Positions 54,001-63,717 of a stretch of DNA of 64,000 bases are shown piece after piece. Within the stretch, counting starts at the first letter, position 1. Every line of letters begins with the position of its first letter. The translations under genes were made by a program, and so were the position numbers. The notes under the pieces were generated by a model, which did no database searches, was not told the DNA's origin, and saw only the letters and a list, made by a program, of their open reading frames with translations. Source of the DNA: Bombyx mori (taxonomy: Eukaryota; Arthropoda; Insecta; Lepidoptera; Bombycidae); NCBI RefSeq assembly GCF_030269925.1, contig NC_085112.1:1799501-1863500 (forward strand), written 5' to 3'.

Positions 54001-57000
54001 TCAAACTGTGAAAATAGGCCTAGGCCGCACTACGGTGAAACCGCTGCGGTTATTAACCGTGTGAGTTTATGAAACACGAAAACGAATACAAGCGGCCGCA
54101 CTTGCGGTTTTTTCCCGCGACTGATTTTAAAACCGCGAAATGTTACAAAATTGTTGCGGAAAAAAACCGCAACAAAATTTGTAATCCATAGAACTAAGTG
54201 GTCGCACACGCACTATGCGTTAACCGCGGGCGGTTTTTGGGCTAGTATTCGGCCGACTGCCGCAAAGAATAGTTGTGTTGTCGTCTCGTCACAATTATGT
54301 CGTCGACCGAGTCGGAGTCTGTTTCAAATGCAGAGTACGAAAGTTTATCCCAGAAAATCATCGTGGAAGTACAGAAAAGACCAGCTTTATACGATACTAC
54401 TTTGCGTCAATACAGTGATAGAAATGTGAAAAATAAACTTTGGGAGGAAGTTTATCACAACGTAGTTAATAATTGGATGACACTGTCGGAGGCTGAGAAA
54501 AAAAAGAAGGGTAAGTTTTTAAAGAGTATTTATTTATTACAAAGAACTCAAACTAAAAAAGTCGAACCCTTATAACGAAAGCTACTTTAGTTTTGTTACC
54601 TATTTTTAAGGAGATGTTGTTTTGAGTTAACAGTGAAAATTCTGTTTTTGGCATTAATTAGTTACTATACTTCTGAGGGTGAGATATCTTTTAAATATTT
54701 TCATATTGCCAACTCAACGCGCCCACAGTAGATGTAAAATAATCAGCAAACAAATTTCTTACATCTATAACGTTATTGCTAGAACGCGTACGAATTGAAG
54801 CAATACCCTGCATCTCTGAAACTTGAAACGATTCATTAAGCTGTTTACCGTCATGTTGTCTTACAAAGTTGTGCAATATGCAACAAGCTTTAATAATATG
54901 GTCGCAAAAATCTAATTTCACATCTAATGGTCTATGTAAAATACGCCATTTATTTGCCATGATCCCAAATGCACATTCGACAGTCCTTCTGGCATAAGAT
55001 AATCTATAATTATAAACTCTTTGTTTTATGGATAAATTTCTATTTGGATATGGCCTCATTAAGTGCTCCATAAGTGGAAAAGCTTCATCGCCTACGAAAA
55101 CAAACGGTAAAGGTCCGACTTCCTCATAATCAGGTAATGTTGCAGATTCTGGTAAATGCATTTGGTTGTTCAAAAACCTTTTGCCAAAATTTGAGTTTTT
55201 AAAAACGCTAGAGTCGCTATTCGATCCATATGCCCCAACATCTATAGCAGTAAAGCAATAGTCTGCATCAGCTATAGCTAATAATATTAAAGAATAATAC
55301 TTTTTGTAATTGAAGGCTTCTGAACCAGTATTTTCTGGCCTTTCTATTCGTATATGTTTTCCATCTATGGAACCAAGACAATTAGGAAAATGTGTTCTTT
55401 CAAAATAAAAATTTGCTATATTTATCCAATCCTCTTCTGTTTTTTCAGGCATATATGTAGGTTGCAAACATATCCACAAACTCTTGCATGTGTGTTCAAT
55501 TATTTCACTCAGAGTTGTTGTGCCGATCAAATATTCAAAATACAAGGACTTCATACTATTACCACTGGCAAGATACCTGAAAAAACAACATTATATTATT
55601 ATATTTCTATTTTTGTTACAGGTAGTACAATACAAAAGAAATGGAAGAATATGCGCGACAGTTTTTCTAAAGAATTAGCTATACAGCGTGGTAAATCTGG
55701 TCAAGGTGCTATAAAAAAGAAAAAGTACGTTCATTTCGATTCACTGTTGTTTTTGGTACCATCTTTACAAAAAAGGGAGACTAGCAGTAATATCGAATTT
55801 ACTTCACAAGATAACCCTGATACGGACTTATCTGAAACCCTTCCACTAAGAATAGTAATCGAACCCCATCCAGTAAGAAGGCTTCCAAAAGCCGAAGTAG
55901 CTGTGAAGATTATGAACAAAAATTGTTAAATTTTTTGAATACAAAGGAGAATGCGTGTGAATATGACGAAGATATAAACTTTTCACAAATGATTGTACCA
56001 ATGTTACGGAAACTTAATGACGATCAGAAACATTTTGCCAAAGTAGAAATTATGAATATTTTGCAAAAAGCCAAATCTTTCTATCCATTCGAAACACCAA
56101 TTCGTAATCAAAGACCAAGATCACATTTGTCATTCACGCAAACGTCGTCTCCGCAATCATATTATACATATTCCCCATCTCCACCTCCAACCATGCCGAT
56201 AATGCCACCAGTTTCAACACCAGTACGACAGCTTGTGTCAGGACCTGCAAAACAAACCATCTATTTGCCACTTAATACTCCTGTTCCACCAACATTACAA
56301 GCAACCGTGCATTCTCTTCAAGAACTCGAGCAACAAGAACAACAGTTACAATATGCACAAAATGAACAAGAAGAGCCTACAGCAGCCAATTATCTGTCGA
56401 AATTTCAAGAACAATAATTTTTAAAAAAAAATTTACCAATAAAAATACCTATAAAGTACAATATATATGCATGTGTGTGTAATTTTATTTCTTACCTCAA
56501 AGTCACAGACAGACGCTCCTCTGGTGAAATACATTTGCGAAATTTTGTATCCATGAAGGTGATGTATGGACGCACGTTGTGCAAAATTTTATCGAAGCTG
56601 GCCACTGACATTCGAAAGTAATTGAAAAATTTATCTGGATGTTCTCTTAAAATTTTATACTTTTTCTGAAAGAAACCTTTCTCAAATCTACGGCTAGTGA
56701 GTGGATGTATCCAATATTTGCGAAATTTTCGTTGACGTCTTTTTTTTCTATTTCTTAGTACCAGAGCAACAATACATACTGCTCTTTTGAAATCCATCTT
56801 CAAACTGTGAAAATCACGAGCGGTTTCGCGGTTTATAATCGTAGTGTGTACGTCTCAAGCGGTTTCGCGGTTATAGCGGTTAACCGCTCCCGGGAAAAAA
56901 CCGTAGTGCGGCCTAGGCCATAGTCGGTATTTTGACGCTCCGCACGTTATACTCATTAATAAAGAGTTGATCTATCGACGGTTCGCGCTCTAAGAGTTAA

Positions 57001-60000
57001 TTTGCCTTTGAATATCACAGTTTTGTGATTACTCGTTTAATAAATCAAGACACAATTTTATGGTTTTTTATGGTCACAAATCAATATGGGTGCGTCATTT
57101 CGGATCCTGCCGATCCACTAACGGTGCTTTTAGGTGCCTCAAGCACCGGTCATCGTTCTCGTCGAACCCGTCGCTTGCGAAGAAGGGCTCGACGAGAGAA
57201 TTAACGCACAGACAGCCCACTGAGTTTCTCGTCAGGTTTGAGCTCCGTGAGCTCACCTACTAGTTAAGGTTACGCTGAAATAGCCTCTCAAGGCTATCAG
57301 CTTAGGTAGGGAAAAAAAAGTATGGGTGGTCGAAACCAGGTTTTCCTGTTTAACGATTTGTTTCGTTACAGTTCTGAAAGCCCCGTATCCTGGGATAAAC
57401 TGTCCCTGGAAGGCAGTCGCGTGACCCTGGTCGGGTTCAGCAAGGGCTGCGTGGTGCTCAATCAGATGCTGTACGAGTTTCATTATACGAGTACGTTGAC
57501 CCCCTCGGACTCAAAGGCGCTCAGGTAATGCATCATCTATTCTCTATTGTCAATTAATTGACTAATATTACTTATTTATTTATTTATGTATTAGGCACAC
57601 AATACACATCACAAGCTAAAAATATACATAAAAAACACAAGTAAAAAGAAACAAAATCATGCATCAAGGCAACATAAGCCATGTGCGCACGAATAAACAA
57701 GACAAAGTGCTGAATATGTACACAATGTTTCTAACAACTCTAGGACAAAACAACACGAAAACTAATATAACTTATAATGCAAGGAAATAAGTTTATTCAC
57801 AATATACAATTACACTACTTAACCTATTATTACCAGTTATTATTACTACTAATAACTGGGAACAAATCACTCACGGTCATCCGGGCCCAAATGGAGAGAG
57901 ATTCCCTGCATAGATAATTCACATAAATTAGTTATAGATAAGCAACTCAAGCGCTCAACAAAAATGTTTACGGGCGTCGGCCACTAGATGGCCTCGCATT
58001 GATTAGTTTCTCATTTCTCCTGTAGATGGCAGAAACATGTTACCTATCCTATATTTTATTTGCAATGAAGGATTTTATAAATTTTCATTACTGGTAGTAG
58101 GACCTCTTGTGAGTCCGCACGGGTAGGTACCACCGCCCTGCCTATTTCTGCCGTGAAGCAGTAATGCGTTTCGGTTTGAAGGGTGGGGCAGCCGTTGTAA
58201 CTATACTGAGATCTTAGAACTTATATCTCAAGGTGGGTGGCGCATTTACGTTGTAAATGTCTATGGGCTCCAGTAACCACTTAACACCAGGTGGGCTGTG
58301 AGCTCGTCCACCCATCTAAGCAATAAAAAAAATTCAGAAACCACGAATTGATAAAATTTAATCAATTTGTCTATAACAAATAAATACGTGTATGACTTAG
58401 AATTTTTTTTATTTTCTGTGCTTAGTCATACAATAATTAAATGCCTTAACTTTAACAACATATAAGTTTAGGGGGTTTAGAGTTTTAATTATGAATGTGA
58501 AAGGCTTTAGAGGAAGAGGTAGACCTAAGAAGAACTCGATGGATTTGCGTGAAAGTAAGATGGGAGTGAGTAATATAATATAATATAATATATATAATGG
58601 TATATGATGTATGGAAGGAGAAGACATGTTGTGCCGACCCCAGGAGAATGATGAATGATGATGATGATGATTGAATTATTTACAGGTTCATAAATCGTAT
58701 AGAAGCTATGTACTGGCTGGATGGCGGCCACGCCGGCGGGAAGAACACTTGGATCACAGCTAGGGGACTACTGGAAACCTTGTCTAGATTAGGTAGGAGA
58801 CTTCATGACAACTTAACTCACTTCATTGTTTAATCATTATTATTATGTAGACTTGCAGAGAGAGAAATTTGAAATTAGTTATAAAACATTAATAAAAATT
58901 GAAATAAACCTTATAACGAATTAAAGTTATTTCAGTCGAAGGTATTGTTTAATGATGTGTGAATAACCAATATTTAACTTATATTATACATAAAAGATAG
59001 GTAGCTGATGTAAACATAATTAATCAGTTTTCCTTTATCTACTAAAACTCACTAACTGTAAGCATGGCGGTCGGGCCCCCGCCCCGCCCGCGTGCTCTCC
59101 CCTCAGAGACCCGCGAGAGGGCACAAATAGGTTCTTTTTTATTTCTTACCTAAGCTGATAGCCTTGAGAGGCTATGTCAGCGTAATCGGGCGAGTAGGTG
59201 AGCTCACGGGGCACAAACCGGGAGTGTTGCTAACACTGGCCCTAGCAAGAGCAGTGTTTCGCAGAATCTACTACCGGATCGGAAACGGGACCCACTGAGA
59301 AGATCCGGCGAGAAACTCAGTGGGCTGTGCCTGAGGGCTAATTTACTCGTCGAGCCCTTCGTCGCAAGCGACAGGTTCGGCGAGGGCGGTGACCGGTGCT
59401 TGAGGTACCTAAAAGCACCGTTAATAGATCGGGAGGATCCGTAATGTGTTACAAGTAGGGATGTGCGCGTTAAACCCTTATATTTTTTCTTCCAGATATG
59501 ACCATATACGTCCACGTGAGCCCGTACCAAGTCAGGGACGAGAGCCGACCCTGGATCGGGCGAGAGGAGAAAGCCTTCTCGACATTACTTAAAACCTTTA
59601 GAGCGAGAGTAAGAGATTTGAGAGTATTATAAGTCATTTATTATTCTATTTCTACTGCGTTCTTGGTTTTTTTTTAATGCTTAAGAGGGTGGATGAGCTC
59701 ACGGCCCACCTGGTGTTAAGTGGTTATTGGAGCCCATAGATATTTATAACATAAATTCCGCCACCCATCTTGAGATATGAGTTCTAAGGTCTCAGTATAG
59801 TTGAACAGCTTCCCCGCCCTTCAAACCGGAACGCATTACTGCTTCACGGCAGAAATAGGCAGGGTGGTGGTGCCTACCCGCGCGGACTCACAAGAGATCC
59901 TACCACCAGTAATTACGCAAATTTTAAATTTTCGGGGTTGATTTTTCCTTCACCGTGCAAGTCAGTTGTGAACATTTGTTATGTACATATGTCATTAGAA

Positions 60001-60392
60001 AAAATGGTACCTGCTAGCAGGATTCGAACACCGGTGCATCGCTACATACGAATGCACCGGACGTCTTACCCTTTAGGCCACGACGACTTGAAACTTGACT
60101 TGGTGTTGATGGTCGATTCCGCTGCTAGGTAGACTGACTTCATGTCTCAAGGTGCTGTTTGATAAACGCTTCACACCAATTGAGTAGCAATGTAACCGAT
60201 TTTATCAACAACAAAAAAAGGACTCATTACGTTTGTTATACTCCACAATTCTATGACCAGATACATAGATACATGCATGGCCGATCGAAGTCTCCTCACT
60301 CGCTGGACATGCATTTCGAGGTGCTGGCCAACTTCAAGCAGGTCCAGGACCTCGACCCTCGACAGCAGGACTCTTCAGACGAGGAGATATAA
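47908..60392 (+). CDS. C2orf69 homologue, nine coding exons
   Basis: Exons 47908-48072, 48928-49055, 50734-50838, 51650-51740, 52889-52971, 57372-57524, 58686-58792, 59496-59608, 60261-60392. They total 1077 nt (358 aa plus stop; human C2orf69 is about 385 aa). Landmarks: [14 protein letters not shown] near the start, [54 protein letters not shown] (nucleophile-elbow-like GFSKG, Ser214), [12 protein letters not shown] and HFEVLANF. The human protein is linked to mitochondria and its loss to a severe childhood disorder; the enzymatic activity is not settled. The first ATG used follows an acceptor at 47885, so a 5' exon, perhaps with a targeting peptide, may lie upstream. The exon 9 acceptor (60260) was chosen by phase. 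Large introns hold many repeats. Confidence 0.88.
48928..49055 (+). CDS. C2orf69-like exon 2
   Basis: 128 nt, [20 protein letters not shown] to LIVRPS. Acceptor TCTATAG, donor AG/GTGAGA, phase 2 exit. Confidence 0.9.
49290..49520. repeat. Dispersed repeat, GCCATCTAGTGGCCGAC family
   Basis: Shares GACAAATTGATTAAATTTTA, CTGCCATCTACAGGAG and CTAGTGGCCGAC with the reverse copy at 57905-58390, which is itself split by a Bm1. Non-coding. Confidence 0.65.
49771..49879 (-). mobile_element. Non-LTR 3' end fragment
   Basis: GGCTTGGCTCTGCCCCTGGC to GTATGCTCGTCTGCCTAC, the complement of the 3' end at 1348-1707. In intron 2 of the C2orf69-like gene. Confidence 0.65.
50147..50196 (-). mobile_element. Bm1 SINE 3' scrap
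   Basis: About 50 bp, ACGAGCTCACGGCTCACCTG after a T-run. Confidence 0.6.
50310..50555. mobile_element. Palindromic MITE-like repeat
   Basis: Left end ATATCGAGGGGTGAAAAGC with TTTGGTTTAAGCG, right end CACTTAAACCAAACAAC with TTTTCCCTTCTATAT, inverted to each other with mismatches. Related to 4230-4502 and 30392-30625. Confidence 0.6.
50734..50838 (+). CDS. C2orf69-like exon 3
   Basis: 105 nt, [20 protein letters not shown] to LQHLE; acceptor CCCCCCAG, donor CG/GTAAGC, phase 2 at both ends. Confidence 0.9.
50942..51045 (-). mobile_element. Non-LTR 3' end fragment
   Basis: Matches the 3' end at 1348-1707 in reverse orientation with an internal deletion. Confidence 0.6.
51126..51335 (+). repeat. 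GATCCGGCG-family repeat
   Basis: CCTACCTAAGC.., GTAGGTGAGCTTACGGGGC and AATCCGGCGAGAAACTCGG phrases; same family as 190-400. Confidence 0.7.
51650..51740 (+). CDS. C2orf69-like exon 4
   Basis: 91 nt, [20 protein letters not shown] to EQPN; acceptor TTTCTTCAG, donor AAT/GTGAGT, phase 0 exit. Less conserved Ser/Pro linker. Confidence 0.85.
51960..52405 (+). mobile_element. RTE-type LINE 3' fragment
   Basis: On plus, with frame breaks, it reads the same C-terminal region as 15522-15815 ([20 protein letters not shown]). It ends in an ATGATGATGAT-like tail. Confidence 0.75.
52546..52793 (-). mobile_element. Bm1 SINE, truncated and diverged
   Basis: Reverse Bm1 from a T-rich tail to CCTACCACCAGTA, head absent. 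It ends about 95 bp before exon 5. Confidence 0.75.
52889..52971 (+). CDS. C2orf69-like exon 5
   Basis: 83 nt, [20 protein letters not shown] to RTA; acceptor CATTGCAG, donor GCC/GTGAGT, phase 2 exit. Polar linker; supported mainly by phase and splice consensus. Confidence 0.75.
53392..53818 (-). mobile_element. Retroposon copy with probable 7-bp target duplication
   Basis: Third copy of the element at 20560-20976. AGAAATT occurs on both sides (53382-53388 and 53819-53825). Confidence 0.65.
54297..56417 (+). pseudogene. Harbinger accessory gene, MADF and BESS domains, frameshifted
   Basis: Exon 1 54297-54510 ([20 protein letters not shown] to SEAEKKKK), donor AAGG/GTAAGT. Exon 2 55622-56417, acceptor TTTTGTTACAG. 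The joined frame gives a MADF-type domain ([36 protein letters not shown]). A C-terminal BESS-type motif ([20 protein letters not shown]) lies in another frame. The frame changes between about 55815 and 55923; a lost base near the C-run at 55864-55867 would explain it, though a tiny intron cannot be excluded. In Harbinger elements the partner protein helps nuclear import and DNA binding of the transposase. AATAAA follows at 56438-56443. Confidence 0.75.
54691..56803 (-). CDS. Harbinger (DDE_4) transposase
   Basis: Exon 1 56803-56496, donor GAG/GTAAGA; exon 2 55576-54691, acceptor TTTTTTCAG. Total 1194 nt, 397 aa plus stop. The phase-2 junction gives SVTLR-YLASG. Catalytic signature: D174 in [10 protein letters not shown] in [11 protein letters not shown] in [19 protein letters not shown]. 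These are the DDE residues of PIF/Harbinger transposases, which cut and paste the element and excise it with 3-bp duplications. Start [10 protein letters not shown]; the second ATG is two codons on. AATAAA on minus lies at about 54534-54529. No disabling mutation seen, so it may be functional. Confidence 0.88.
57105..57310 (-). repeat. GATCCGGCG-family repeat, reverse
   Basis: GGTGCTTTTAGGTGCCTCAA, GAGCTCACCTAC and CAAGGCTATCAGCTTAGGTA phrases, the complement of the family at 190-400. It ends about 60 bp before exon 6. Confidence 0.7.
57372..57524 (+). CDS. C2orf69-like exon 6: GFSKG exon
   Basis: 153 nt, [20 protein letters not shown] then [18 protein letters not shown]; acceptor CGTTACAG, donor CAG/GTAATG. 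Carries the putative nucleophile elbow. Confidence 0.92.
57905..58390 (-). repeat. GCCATCTAGTGGCCGAC-family repeat interrupted by Bm1
   Basis: Reverse copy of 49290-49520. The two halves (57905-58090 and 58332-58390) are separated by the Bm1 at 58091-58331, so the SINE inserted into this older repeat. Confidence 0.65.
58091..58331 (+). mobile_element. Bm1 SINE, 5'-truncated, nested
   Basis: From GTAGGACCTCTTGTGAGTCC to the A tail; near-consensus sequence. Confidence 0.85.
58490..58680 (+). mobile_element. RTE-type LINE 3' end with GAT-repeat tail
   Basis: ATGAATGTGAAAGGCTTTAG and AGAGGAAGAGGTAGACC match the end of the RTE frame at 51960-52405. It ends in ATGATGATGATGAT next to the exon 7 acceptor. 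Confidence 0.65.
58686..58792 (+). CDS. C2orf69-like exon 7
   Basis: 107 nt, [20 protein letters not shown] to LETLSRL; acceptor ATTTACAG, donor AG/GTAGGA, phase 1 exit. Confidence 0.9.
59139..59450 (+). repeat. GATCCGGCG-family repeat, long copy
   Basis: Longest plus copy: CCTAAGCTGATAGCCTTGAG through CGGTGACCGGTGCTTGAGG. It ends about 45 bp before exon 8. Confidence 0.75.
59496..59608 (+). CDS. C2orf69-like exon 8
   Basis: 113 nt, [20 protein letters not shown] to KTFRAR; acceptor TTCTTCCAG, donor AGA/GTAAGA, phase 0 exit. Confidence 0.9.
59671..60090 (-). mobile_element. Full-length Bm1 SINE, reverse
   Basis: T-rich tail at about 59669, body, and tRNA-like head ending GGCCACGACGACT at 60090. 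Moderately diverged. In intron 8. Confidence 0.82.
60261..60392 (+). CDS. C2orf69-like exon 9 (terminal)
   Basis: [20 protein letters not shown] to DSSDEEI and TAA. The acceptor CTATGACCAG at 60260 is the only nearby AG that continues the phase-0 frame of exon 8. The upstream open frame back to 60159 would need a phase that exon 8 does not supply. AATAAA at 60536-60541. Confidence 0.72.
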   Translation: MHRYMHGRSKSPHSLDMHFEVLANFKQVQDLDPRQQDSSDEEI

Positions 60393-61107
60393 GTCAGCTA
60401 CGTATCAGGGCTCCGGACGCCGGCGACCTGAAGACGGGAGCTGGTATTGGGAAATTGTAATCCAAGTGATGACATTTTTTAATTGCTGAAAAAAAAACGA
60501 CAAATTGAGGGTGATCTCTGAAAACTGGTCTAATTAATAAATGCATTGAAAAAAATCTGTATAATTAACAAGAATGGATGAGTTGAGTGATTTCAAAATG
60601 CTTGGCAATACTTCATGTCGGTTGTAAATTTATTGTATAGATAGCTGTTTAGTATGTAATTATGATTTTATTTATTTATTTATTTTGTATACTATAACCT
60701 GTCTTTAGATATTTACGTGTAGTGTTAAGAAAAACAATATCATAGGTGGTGAGTACATGACAATGTCCAGTGACATGTCCATCTCAAGTAACCATTTTAT
60801 TTTTTATTCTAGTGGATCTTGAGGCATTGTTCTTCTAAGTCTTCTTGTAGTCATCTGGTTGTGGTCTATTAGATGTTTAGCAAGGTTATGTGGATAGGGT
60901 TCGAATTTTTCATGATAAAATTCAGCTCTATGGTTATTTTCCCGCCATGAGAAACTCCTTTGCCCCTCTCGTAGTAGACAGACCACTCAATTGTCCGCGG
61001 CTGCGCTTGACAGTTGGTAACCATATTTGGAAGCCGCGTATGGTGACGCAGAGCAAGTGCCATTGGGAATCGCCGGATCTATTCAGTGGGTCGCGGTTAC
61101 GATTCGA

Positions 61108-61229
61108 TAATAAATAAATAAATATTTACTAACAATCACGCCACGTTAACTGGTCCCGTGATAAGTTCGTAAAGAACTTGTGTTATAGGTACCAGATAAC
61201 GGAAATAAATGTAAGATTTTTATTATAGT
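61108..61229 (-). mobile_element. SINE fragment, same family as 47001-47292
   Basis: AACTGGTCCCGTGATAAGTT and GGTACCAGATAACGGAAATA are the complement of the body at 47160-47270; the tRNA-like head is absent. Confidence 0.75.
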
Positions 61230-62382
61230 AGGTAAGCTCACGGGCATCGATATATTACCACTAGATAACGCATCACATACAAAAACCAAACACAAATATG
61301 GCATCGACTAACTGATCTGACTACACCATCAAGTGGAGAAAAACGATGTATAATATAATAATTGTAACCTAAACTATGCCTTTTCCCCAAGCAATAAAGT
61401 GCAGTTTAGATTATTTTAACATTCACTTACGACCTTACGCCACGAATGACAGAAAAAGATAGTTTTTTACAATAACTTTTATTCCAAATTTAACCTTATC
61501 TCCCTAAAAATAAAGCAAAAATTTCAACGCATAGCATTTTCTTACGCCCTTTTAAACTTACGATATTAAGACTTTACTGCTCCGAACAGAGTATTACGGA
61601 GTCGCACTTTATACTTTTGGAGTTTACTCCTTTAGAATCGATTTACATATATAGGCCCGGGGTATGAAAATTATGGGGACCAAAATCGTACTAGCATGTC
61701 ACACGAAATGCGTTATGCGCCTGATTGCGCATGTCACACGAAATGCGTTATCGCAGGTGACGCCGGGCTGCTGCGCCGGCAGTCCGCCACAAAGCCTCGT
61801 ACTGATCGCGCGTTTCTCTCATTATTGTATTTTCATATATTTGTTAGTCGTTTGTTTTGTGTCTCGTTAATTTGTTAATAATCTGTAGTGTATCGTGTTG
61901 TCGTAATATAGAACTATTTCTCGTATTGTTTCGTTTAATTTTTTATATCCAGTAAACTCCAGTCGTGCGTCGGAGCGGACACACACACTTTTTTTGTAAG
62001 AATATTTTGAGTAATTTATTTTTTATTATGTTTTTTATTCATATTCATTCAATTTTTTCAATTTAATTCCTTATGATTAACAACAAATATTGTATAACTA
62101 TAGATAATTATACATAAGTTAGCTATATTGTACCTTGCACATCGGTGGGGAAAATGGATAAGAGCTTTTTAAATCACAACAATATAATCCCCATCAAATT
62201 GTTTTATTTATTAAATACATGTCAGATTCGGTAAAATGGTCTGCACAAACCACACTGGAGCAATTAGGTTTGAAATAATTGTTGCTTCTTTTTTCTTTTA
62301 TTACTCTGTTGTTAAATCTGTAAAAATGTAAAAACAAATTCCAGTTTACAGATTTCACTTCGCCGTCCGTTGTACAGACGTC

Positions 62383-62817
62383 TGTTGCATTCGTATCTGA
62401 TCTAGCGATACACGGGGTGTTCGAATCCCAGGCGGGTACCAATTTTTCTAATGAAATACGCACTTAACAAATGTTCACAATTGACTTCCACGGTGAACGA
62501 ATAACATCGTGTAATAAAAATCAAACCTGCAAAATAATTTGCGTAATTACTGGTTGTAGGACCTCTTGTGAGTCCGCACGAGTAGGTACCACCACCCCAC
62601 CTATTTCTGCCGTGAAGCAGTAATGCGTTTCGGTTTGAAGAGTGGAGCAGCCGTTGTAACTATACTTGAGACCTTAGAAGTATATCTCAAGATGGGTGGC
62701 GCAAATGCGCAAATGACAGCGTAAATAGGCTGTAGATGTCTATGGGCTCCAGTATAACCACTTAACTCCAGGTGGGTTGTGAGCTCGTCCACCCATCTAA
62801 GCAATAAAAAATAAAAA
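62383..62817 (+). mobile_element. Bm1 SINE with decayed head
   Basis: The B box is kept (GTTCGAATCCCAGGCGGG), the A-box side is lost, the body is complete, and the A-rich tail is at 62806-62818. Confidence 0.82.
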
Positions 62818-63359
62818 AATATGTGACTCCACTACACTTGTTCTGAAATAGCCCTATTTCATCCTTGTCTTGCATGTAACCGTTATTATGTGTGCGAAAG
62901 AAATAACTGCGAAGCAAAATAATAGGATTTAATTTCTTGAAGTACTAATTTGGTAAGAATAACTGATTTATTTCAAATATTTATCACTATCTGTTAATAA
63001 AAATTATAAAACTTACCAAAAATACTAAATTTCATGTTGTTTTCTCTTTATAAGCGTGTTTTTTACATCTTTTTACAGCGCATTTTATGATCGTTTCCAC
63101 TCGACGGTCGGCGTGACACTGACGGCAAAACAGTGCTTAATATGAATCTAAGCACTGTTTTGTTTGGTTACTTTCGACGCCTTTACGCGGGATCTAGTGG
63201 TAACATATCGATGCTCACGGGGCTCAAACCTGATGACTATTTTAAGACTATGTTAAGAGTATCGAATGCTTTCATTAAAAATATATAAAAATAAACGCAT
63301 TAATTAGTGAGGTAAAATGTATTATTAGACAACAGGTATAAACAACGAAACCTCTAGAA

Positions 63360-63709
63360 CAGGGATGGGCAAATATTTTGATAGTCGGGCCACATTGCAG
63401 ATGAAAATTTGACCTCGGGCCAAACAGTTTTTTTTTCAAATTTTATATTGTGCGACTATTATACATACTTGTAATTGTTCAATTATCATAATATTTTCGA
63501 TCAGGAGGTGCTGAAAAGAGCGGTTGTCCGGGAGAAAATTTTTGCTCCCACCGGCTCTAATAACGTGTATAAGTATTGCTTAATATTTTATCTAAAGAAA
63601 TTTATGCACCAATTTATGTTAGACAAAAACTAATATTTGTGTTTTTAATAATAATATATTCAATGCTTCACGGGCCAGACCAAATTCTACCGCCATTTGC
63701 CCAGGCCTG
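63360..63709. mobile_element. Non-autonomous hAT element, GGGCAAA family
   Basis: 350 bp with ends CAGGGATGGGCAAAT and ATTTGCCCAGGCCTG. Flanked by a perfect 8-bp duplication CTCTAGAA at 63352-63359 and 63710-63717. The subterminal GGGCCACATTGC and CACGGGCCAGACC resemble widespread hAT MITEs. No transposase. Confidence 0.88.
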
Positions 63710-63717
63710 CTCTAGAA

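Larger units (their letters stand above)
54017..56919. mobile_element. PIF/Harbinger DNA transposon, nearly intact
   Basis: 2903 bp with 20-bp perfect inverted ends, GGCCTAGGCCGCACTACGGT at 54017-54036 and its complement at 56900-56919. ATA lies on each side (54014-54016, 56920-56922), the 3-bp target duplication usual for this superfamily. It carries both expected genes: a DDE transposase (minus, intact frame over two exons) and a MADF/BESS accessory protein (plus, one apparent frameshift). It lies in intron 5 of the C2orf69-like gene. Confidence 0.9.
53819..57000. repeat. TTTTAGCGC-family repeat split by the Harbinger insertion
   Basis: Left part 53819-54016 and right part 56920-57000 align continuously with 411-666. 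The element between them was inserted into an existing repeat copy. Confidence 0.7.
60393..63359. other. 3' flank without a recognised gene
   Basis: Holds the poly(A) site at 60536, a headless SINE (61108-61229), a GATCCGGCG-family scrap (61068-61102), a 35-bp direct repeat at 61694-61751, a Bm1 (62383-62817) and a 14-bp hairpin at 63126-63162. Short frames here have no recognisable product. Confidence 0.5.

Noticed and set aside
60159..60260. Using the full open frame from 60159 as part of the last C2orf69-like exon
   Set aside because: The upstream AG sites either give the wrong phase for exon 8 or run straight into a stop; the first usable acceptor is 60260.
63126..63162. microRNA-like hairpin
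   Set aside because: A perfect 14-bp stem with 9-nt loop is too short for a pre-miRNA, and the flanks barely extend it.
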